Shown: piece by piece, positions 56,505 through 64,000 of the stretch | Layout of the letters: every line of letters starts with the position of its first letter | Numbering within the stretch: position 1 is the stretch's first letter | The notes under the pieces: model-generated | Databases searched by the model: none | What the model saw: the letters and a program-made list of their open reading frames with translations, nothing else | Told to the model about the DNA's origin: nothing | NCBI GenBank assembly: GCA_029237695.1 | Contig: CM055279.1 | Coordinates: 22,695,919 to 22,759,918, forward strand | Length of the DNA stretch: 64,000 nt | Direction of reading: 5' to 3' | DNA from: Conchocele bisecta | Lineage: Eukaryota; Mollusca; Bivalvia; Lucinida; Thyasiridae | Position numbers and translations under genes: made by a program

Positions 56505-56905
56505 AGTTTGTTTGTTTGTTGGGGTTTAACGGCCTATCAACAGCTGAGGTCACATAAGGCCGGGTCAATGGGTTTAGTACTAAATCCCATATACTACCTG
56601 TACAAGTACATGTTCAAGTACATATACAAATAGGGGGAAAATCCCAAAATCAGAACTGAATATTTACAATAACAAAACTATATATTCAGCCCTGAAATCA
56701 GAATAACCCTGATCTGATGCCAGGTCCTCGCCACACCAGAATCACTTGGCCCCTCCCAAAAGCAGTAGGATCAGTAATAATCTTAATACCTTTTATAATG
56801 GGCAATAACCCAATTCAACTCCCAGGTAACAAAAGAGCCGAAGATAAAAACGTACCTGAGAACCAAACCAGGCAAATCGTGATTCCTATAAAGAGCAATC
56901 ACTAA
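56505..56905 (-). repeat. SINE-like repeat, variant copy
   Basis: Starts GTTTGTTTGTTGGGGTTTAA, core 'cggcctatcaacagctgag', then 'ttcagccctgaaatcagaat'. About 80 bp of different sequence separates core and body compared with 55150. Confidence 0.7.
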
Positions 56906-56964
56906 GTCATAGATCAGACTGGAAACTTCCACAGTGTTTGTATTTTACACATGTATTATGTATG

Positions 56965-57153
56965 CAGGGATTCCGCTGGCGATCGCCACTTTCGCAATTG
57001 GCGATAAAAATAAACAATTGGCGATAAAAATTACAATTTTCGAAAAAAAATAAAATATTTTTTTGTTTTTTTCGAAAATTGTAATTTTTTACCGCCAATT
57101 GTTTTAATTTTTTTGAAGTGGCAATTTTTTTATTTTTCCCAGCGGAATCCCTG
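56965..57153. mobile_element. hAT-like MITE CAGGGATTCCGCTGG in the POLR2D 3' region
   Basis: Starts CAGGGATTCCGCTGG, ends CCAGCGGAATCCCTG. Interior is 'attggcgataaaaat' in inverted pairs; a related cluster lies at 59490-59716. A minus-strand AATAAA at 57129-57134 lies 160 bp past the POLR2D stop and could serve as its polyadenylation signal. Confidence 0.8.
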
Positions 57154-57292
57154 TGTATGTATAATATGAAAACTTTGTGTGAGTGTCCTCCAAAATGTGG
57201 GTTTGTGGAAGTCATACACCCGACTGGACACTATCACAGTGGGAGAGCGTCACACTGACCCTGTAGACATGGGCTGGTCTGGATTGACTGAC

Positions 57293-58370
<1,078 letters not shown>

Positions 58371-58439
58371 CTGGTGTTAGTACAAGTATGAAGCAAAGTA
58401 AATCTCAACATCACCATGATCACTTAAGTAAGTTTGTTG

Positions 58440-59105
58440 TCTGTTGGACATCCGGGGGATGAGATATTTGACCTCTATTTTTATAAACAAAAACAAGCCC
58501 TAACAGTGAATGGGAATCGACTGTCATGTGCTACTGAAAGATGTTTTTCTAAAGATATGACAGATAAAAAACTAGAAAATGTGTTCATATAATACGGATG
58601 CCCCACATAGTAAATGATGAGTAATGATAGTAACAGAGGCAAATTCCCAAGTCCAAAAGGGGGAGATAATCCATGGCTCAGTGTCAATACAAAAATAAAA
58701 ATTCACTTTGTGCATCTACATGTACACACCATACAGAAACCAAGCATCAAGCCTCCTGCTATTACGGTTTAGAAAAAAAAAGAAAAACACTTTCCGCATC
58801 TACTCATAAGGAAGCTACACACCAAGTTTCAGGTCTGTAGCTATTACGATTTAAAAGTTTTATGAGTTGCAAGGCAAAATCGCAAATTCTAAGCCAAAAA
58901 GGGAGAGATAATCCACTAACCGGGGGTCGAATCAAAAATCTAAATAAACTTTGCGCATCTACTCATCATAAGGAAGCTACATGAGGTCTGTAGCTAGTAC
59001 GGTTTAAAAGTTTTATGAGTTACAAGGCTGTGCCGGACAGACGGAAGGGCGGACAGACAAGGTTACCGCTAAATGTCCACTACAAAATCGTGGTGGGGCA
59101 TAATA
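58440..59105 (+). mobile_element. pearl-like element with ~150-bp units and stem-loop end
   Basis: 'gggagataatcca' with 'tttg(t/c)gcatctac' and 'gctattacg(g/a)ttta' recurs about three times. The end has GGACAGACGGAAGGGCGGAC and a stem-loop closing GTGGTGGGGCATAATA, as at 14900-14932. Confidence 0.7.
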
Positions 59106-59126
59106 AGAATATAACAATACAGTATG

Positions 59127-59478
59127 ATAATTCCAGCACAAAAATATTTACACATTCCCTAACATTTGATTGGTCCGTAGCATGTCTCTGTCCAAAATTT
59201 ATATCCAGTAAACTCCCACGCCGAACTACTTTCCGTAACCGTGAGATGCAGTTAAAATAATTCTTAAGAAAACGGAAAATAAACACATTTTCTTGATGAA
59301 TTTATTTCAAATGCTGGAATTATAAGGAATGAATGACCTTTTTGTTGAATTTATAGGGGATATAAACTTGGAAAAGTCGCGGGAATACTGGACGAGGCCT
59401 TCCGGCCTTACGTCCAGTATTCCGCGACTTTTCCAAGTTTATACCCCGTAAATTCCACAAAAAGGCCATTCATTCCTA
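59127..59478 (-). mobile_element. GGAATGAATGGCC palindromic MITE, copy 5
   Basis: 'aattccagcacaaaaatatt' to 'ggccattcattccta', same orientation as 55582. A short extra right end recurs at 59718-59779. Confidence 0.85.
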
Positions 59479-59489
59479 TAATAACCAAT

Positions 59490-59716
59490 AGGATAAAAAT
59501 AAACAATTGGCGATAAAAATTACAATTTTCGAAAAAAAAATAAAATGTTTTTTTTTTGTTTTTTTTTCGAAAATTTTAATTTTTTATCGCCAATTGTAAT
59601 TTTTTATCGCCAATTACAATTTTCGAAAAAAAAAAAATGTTTTTTTTTTGTTTTTTTTTCGAAAATTTTAATTTTTTATCGCCAATTGTTTATTTTTATC
59701 GCCAATTCGAAAGTGG
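59490..59716. repeat. AT-rich inverted repeats with ATTGGCGATAAAAA
   Basis: At least two nested hairpins built from 'caattggcgataaaaatta' and 'acaattttcgaaaaaaaa' and their inverses, related to the interior of 56965-57153. Confidence 0.75.
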
Positions 59717-59840
59717 CTTTTCCAAGTTTATACCCCGATAAATTACACAAAAAGGCCATTCATTCCTATATTGCACACTTCTAAGGTTTGTAATAAATGC
59801 AGTTTAAAATGACATGCAGACGTGTACTATACAGTGTATA

Positions 59841-60292
59841 CAGCCCTTCCCAGCACAGTGAACAAAAAATATAGGACACTATATCTGGCCTCCCAACACT
59901 CCTTCTAGCCAGCCGCGTTCCACCACAAATCATTTATTTGTGCAAATAAGTCATTTACCTTAACTTATTACATTAAAAAAGGGATTTTTGAAAAACAATT
60001 AAGAATGAATTGGCACACATCATGGTACTACATAAATTAATTTTGTTGAAAATGATGTCAACATCACATTAATAAATACTTATGGATGTCCTTTAAATTG
60101 CATGATGAATTTAGTGCAACAAATTTAACAAAAAAGTTCTATTTTAACCAAAGAAAAAGCAACCTTTTGCTTACCCAAAAAATATATAGGAATTATAGGA
60201 ATTTTGCCCAAAATATAGGATATTATAGGACATTTTGAAAAAGTCTGAAAAATATAGGAATTATAGGAATTATAGGACCGCTGGAAGGGTTG
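59841..60292. mobile_element. hAT-like MITE with CAGCCCTTCCCAGC ends
   Basis: Starts CAGCCCTTCCCAGC, ends GCTGGAAGGGTTG. Repeated 'atataggaattatagga' words near the right end. No transposase. Confidence 0.7.
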
Positions 60293-60558
60293 TAATATAC
60301 ATGTTGATCAGGTAACCTGCCCTGCATTGACCGAATACGTACTGACTGATAACATATTGTTGTATCAGGCATTGACCTGATACAAACATCCGGGTTACAA
60401 TGAAGTGCATATTGACATTCCATTGGTCGGATGACGTCACGTGACGTTAACGAATGACGTCAGTGTAATGACGCAATGTAAACAAGTCCGCGTTCTGTCC
60501 ACATATGAAGTCGTTATCTGTGTGGTCATTTTCGAGCATAAAAAGTTACCTGATAAAC

Positions 60559-60673
60559 AGAATACCAGGCTAGTCTTTTGATATCAAGTTTATCAGGCTC
60601 GGCTCGGAAACGATACGCGTTTCCTAGCCTTGCCTGATAAACTTGATATCAAAAGACACTAGCCTGGTATTCT
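60559..60673. repeat. inverted repeat, ~48-bp arms
   Basis: 'agaataccaggctagtcttt' pairs with 'agactagcctggtattct'-like sequence (one extra AC in the right arm), through 'gatatcaagtttatcagg'. Confidence 0.85.
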
Positions 60674-60799
60674 CTATATATTGAGAAATTACCAGTTACC
60701 AACAGAATACATACAATTAGAGCTATCACATGAGTGATCATACATGTAACACCCCCACAAACATCGCTTTGATACATGAACAGATTTAATATCAGACAG

Positions 60800-61165
60800 A
60801 GCTTCTCATCATGGAAAACATTTGTGGCAAATTATTTGAAAATCCATTCATCAGTGTAGAAGATATAGCGGAGAAACAAAATTTGACCTATAAGTGACCT
60901 TGACATTGGCTGTAGATGTGGGTATTGAACGCGACACATCTCATTAAACATGTATGGCAAATAATTTGAAAATCCATTCATTGGTTTAGATGATATAGAG
61001 CGAAAACAACATTTGACCGTTGACCTCTAAGTGACATTGACCTTGGATGTAAACACGCAGGTATTGAACGCGAAACATCGTCTCATCATGGCAAACATTT
61101 GTGGCAAATTATTTGAAAATCCATTTATCGGTTAGAAGATACAGAGCAGAAACAAAATTTAGAAG
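60800..61165. repeat. ~140-bp tandem repeat, 3 copies
   Basis: 'ttgtggcaaattatttgaaa' (variants) at about 60821, 60951 and 61090, each followed by 'atccattcat', 'agatatag' and 'gaccttg' words, and by 'gtattgaacgcga'. Confidence 0.85.
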
Positions 61166-61679
61166 CAGTGTGTTTCACCGACTGAATGGTTAACTGTGCA
61201 GACCCTGGTCAGACTGCACAGATGTGCAGGCTGATCTGGGTCTACACTGGTCACCAAGGCCATAAGCCCCATTTCTTCAGGGCTGAAGCCCAAACAAAAC
61301 GAAGGAGCACGAGAGGATTAGGAAAATAATAACACAAAGGTCAATACAACGCACACAAACTCTGTTATCTAATAGTATCTGATCTGGTTTTACTTATCAG
61401 ACACATGACTGTATACTATGTGGATCATATTACCGGGTGGATGAGAGTTGTCTCCCTTGAACTAATATCAAACAGTTTGAATTTCCATTATTCTTAGAAT
61501 GAATGAGATTTCTAGCACAGAGGTCACTAAATTTGTAGATATGCGGTGAAAATGATACATAAAAGTATCAGATTTATTTATATAACGGCAACAAACATAT
61601 ATTTATTTAATAAAAAGAACAAAACTACATAAATGCAAATACAGTGAGCCATCGTGAGATAGTTCAGTAAACAGCCCCC

Positions 61680-61687
61680 TATATAAG
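61680..61687 (+). promoter_or_regulatory. TATA box of tRNA-Sec
   Basis: TATATAAG lies 24-31 bp upstream of the tRNA start, where type 3 Pol III promoters of metazoan tRNA-Sec genes carry a TATA element. A proximal sequence element was not identified. ATGCAAAT at 61633-61640 matches the octamer motif, but it is close and may be chance. Confidence 0.65.
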
Positions 61688-61710
61688 CGGGTGGTGCGGT
61701 TATACTGATT

Positions 61711-61797
61711 GCCTGAATGACCCTCGGTGGTCCGGGGTGCAGGCTTCAAACCTGTAGGTGACGAGAGTCACAGTGGTTCAATTCCACCTTTCGGGCG
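61711..61797 (+). tRNA. tRNA-Sec: selenocysteine tRNA, anticodon UCA
   Basis: 87 nt with all hallmarks of eukaryotic tRNA-Sec. The 9-bp acceptor stem is formed by GCCTGAATG and CTTTCGGGC, with discriminator G. A 6-bp D stem (CCTCGG/CCGGGG), anticodon loop around TTCAAA (UCA), a long variable arm GTGAC-GAGA-GTCAC, and T arm GTGGTTCAATTCCAC follow. The charged product delivers Sec at UGA codons in selenoprotein mRNAs with SECIS elements. Stem changes relative to the human gene keep pairing. The gene sits in the POLR2D intron on the opposite strand. The first T4 run downstream is at 61839-61842. Confidence 0.97.
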
Positions 61798-61910
61798 TTA
61801 TTCCTCTGATGTGGACATATATGTATGTCAAAAAAAAATTTTCATGTATTACATTTTGATAGTTAGAATTTGGGTAATTTTTAAATAAATCACCCAAACG
61901 ACAAGATCTG

Positions 61911-62173
61911 CAGCCGATTTCACTAACATTGCAAAGTATACTTTGAGGGAGTAATCATTTATTTGTCCTGAAATGCATTATTTCATATAGAACTAACGAC
62001 TGTATATATTTGATGACTAAAAGTATGCAGAATTATTATACTGAATGTATTACATTATCACAGCCAAAATGGCTGTGATAATGTAATAAATTCAGTATAA
62101 TAAAAATTAAGAAATTGATCATAAAATTGAAAATTTCTCCCTCTATACTTTGAAATGTTGGTGAAATAGGCTA
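61911..62173 (-). mobile_element. Harbinger-like MITE, reverse copy
   Basis: 'agccgatttcactaacattg' to 'ggtgaaataggcta', CAG at the right side and a merged CAG at the left. Central palindrome 'cacagccaaaatggctgtg'. About 115 bp downstream of tRNA-Sec. Confidence 0.8.
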
Positions 62174-62429
62174 CAGATGTACAATTAGCCAGTTTAAAAT
62201 TCAAAGGGCAATAACTCTGCAACCTATAATGTGATACATGTAATTGTCATTTTTTGCGGCCATCACACCTTAAGTCAATATCTACAAACAAAATATGTTT
62301 AACAGCCACCAGCCTAAAAGCTGTGACTGATGGACAGACAGACGGACAAAAAGACAGAGAGAAGGGGGAAAGGACAGACGACTGACAAACATACAGGTGG
62401 GGTGAAGGATAGAAGGACAAACAGATGAA

Positions 62430-63266
62430 TAGACAAACCAGATGGCCGCGGCACGCATGTCGAGCCCGCCGAGGCATTTGATGGTCTCAGAGTGTATTTA
62501 TTTGAAGTTTGAATTAAGGGTTGTGGAGATATAATAAAGACTTATTCGAAGTTTGAAGTAAATCAGAGTAAGTGTTGTGGAGATACAAGGTATGTAAAAA
62601 CTTTAACAGAAATTTCAAAGTCATTTGACCTTGACCTTCGGCATGTGGACCACATGGGCAGGCTATGGAATGAAAATATGGATTATGAAAAGTCTTGGAA
62701 GTTGGGAGTAAATTGGAGTGATGCCCAATAAGCATACAAAGTTTCAAGCAAATCTGACTTACGCTTACAGAATTAGTAGGTATGTGAAAACTTTAACGTA
62801 AATTTTGACAGAAACTTTAACACAAACTTCTAAGTCAGTTGACCTTGAAATAGGGGCACAGGGGCCGCATGAGTGGACAAAGAATGCATATATGGATGAT
62901 GACCAATAAGCATACAAAGTTTCAAGCAAATCCGAATTACAGTTACAGAGATAGTAGGTATTTGAAAACTTTAACTCAAATTTTGACAAAAATTTTGACA
63001 AAAATTTAACGCAAACTTCAGTCACTTGACCTGGATCTTGGGCACAGGGGCCACATGAGTGGGATACAGCATGAATATGTGGATGATGACTAATAAGCAT
63101 ATGAAGTTTCAAGTCAATGTGACTTAGGACTGCAGAGATATAAGGTATTTAAAAACTTTAACGCAGATTTCGGACGGACGGACGAACGCATGGACTGACG
63201 GACTGACGGACGCACGGACGTCATTGTGATCACTATGTCTCGCTTTCCGCAAGCGGGCTCGACAAC
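62430..63266 (-). mobile_element. pearl-like element, family B, in POLR2D intron
   Basis: 'ggccgcggcacgcatgtcga' start, units with 'gtggagatacaaggtatgt', 'gcaggctatggaatgaaaa' and 'ccaataagcatacaaagttt', a GGACGGACGGACGAACGCAT tract, and terminal 'tcgctttccgcaagcgggct'. Its terminal end is about 60 bp from the POLR2D exon. Confidence 0.8.
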
Positions 63267-63326
63267 AAACAGTCAGGCAGATAGATGGATAAAGAGACAG
63301 ATGGACGGGCAGACAGACAGTGTTAC

Positions 63327-63422
63327 CTGGGTACCAGAGCCTTGGCCTCCTCTGCGTTGTCAGGACATAGGTTGGCGAGGGCGGCCAGCTCAAACTTGTG
63401 TAACTTCTTCTGCATCAGCAAA
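63327..63422 (-). CDS. POLR2D: RNA polymerase II subunit RPB4, penultimate exon
   Basis: Minus strand, acceptor TATGTTGGCAG|T and donor CCCAG|GTAACA. Encodes [20 protein letters not shown], then [12 protein letters not shown], with the final Ser split into the next exon. This matches the conserved RPB4 helix pair that contacts RPB7. Upstream exons should lie beyond 64000. The upstream intron begins within a minisatellite whose first unit starts about 14 bp from the acceptor. Confidence 0.96.
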
Positions 63423-63435
63423 CTGCCAACATAGT

Positions 63436-64000
63436 GGAGGGACAACAGGTGGTCAAACCATCACACAGGGACAACAGGCAGTCAAACCATAGCATGGGGA
63501 AAACAGGCGGTCAAACCATAGCACATGGACAACAGGCGGTCAAACCATAGCACGAGGACAACAGGCGGTCAAACCATAGCATGGGGAAAACAGGCAATCA
63601 AACCATAGCATAGGGACAAAAGACATTCAAACCATAGCACAGGGACAACAGGCGGTCAAACCATCACACAGAGACAACAGGCGGTCAAACCATAGCTCAG
63701 GAGCAACAGGCGGTCAAACCACAGCACAGGGACAACAAGCGGTCAAACCATCACACAGGGACAACAGGCGGTCAAACCATCACCCGGGGACAACAGGCGG
63801 TCAAACCATCACACAGGGACAACAGACGGTCAAACAATAGCACGGGGACAACAGGCGGTCAAACCATAGCACAGGGACAACAGGCGGTCAAACCATAGCA
63901 CAGGGACAACAGGTGGTCAAACCATAGCACAGGGACAACAGGTGGTCAAACCATAGCACAGGGACAACAGGCGGTCAAAGAATAGCACAGGGACAACAGG
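63436..64000. repeat. 29-bp minisatellite, ~19 copies, runs off the window
   Basis: Units of ACAACAGGCGGTCAAACCAT plus AGCACAGGG repeat head to tail every 29 bp (for example 63732, 63761, 63790) with A/G substitutions. There are no spacers. It lies within the POLR2D intron upstream of the penultimate exon. Confidence 0.97.

Noticed and set aside
61633..61640. Octamer ATGCAAAT as a distal element of tRNA-Sec
   Set aside because: It is only about 75 bp upstream, in AT-rich DNA, and the spacing differs from known distal elements. Kept as a remark, not a feature.
63436..64000. Possible CRISPR-like array of 29-bp repeats
   Set aside because: Repeats are head to tail without spacers, in an animal intron. 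It is a minisatellite.

Overview
This is intron- and repeat-dominated animal DNA, most likely from a mollusc and probably a bivalve. The pointers are exons with metazoan splice sites, a metazoan-type selenocysteine tRNA gene, L1/Tx1-like and CR1/Jockey-like LINE fragments, many palindromic MITEs, and many elements built as tandem core, GACGG-rich tract and terminal stem-loop, which resemble the 'pearl' elements described from oysters. There is no operon structure. The species cannot be named from the sequence.

Only two protein genes are recognised with confidence, both in the last third. On the + strand, four exons between 45498 and 52410 encode the C-terminal half of a guanylate cyclase catalytic domain and a short tail. 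The second exon has a frame break and lacks the usual catalytic Asn, and the exons for the first half of the domain were not found. On the - strand, two exons (57293-57371 and 63327-63422) encode the last 57 residues of RNA polymerase II subunit RPB4 (POLR2D). The two genes converge. A complete tRNA-Sec(UCA) gene at 61711-61797 lies inside the POLR2D intron on the opposite strand. A likely first exon (39509-39750) with an NRF1-like promoter motif is probably real but unidentified. Two other candidate exons (9530, 11120) are weak.

Layout. 1-6.2 kb: pearl-like array, two decayed LINEs tail to tail around a GA microsatellite. 6.2-18.3 kb: non-coding, with MITEs, C-rich repeats, SINE-like repeats and a second pearl-like array. 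18.5-33 kb: three tandem copies of a 3.66-kb unit, the later copies broken by insertions that can be delimited against the first copy. Each full unit carries a regularly spaced array of a TGTAACATT/AATGTTACA palindromic motif. 34-38.1 kb: MITEs and pearl-like arrays up to a 500-N assembly gap (38151-38650). 38.6-45.4 kb: MITEs and the candidate first exon. 45.5-52.4 kb: guanylate cyclase exons, with introns full of repeats. 52.5-64 kb: repeats, POLR2D, tRNA-Sec, and a 29-bp minisatellite that runs off the window end.

Most open reading frames in the window are chance products of AT-rich or tandemly repeated DNA and are not annotated. Repeat boundaries were read by eye and are good to a few bases where target-site duplications are given, otherwise to tens of bases.
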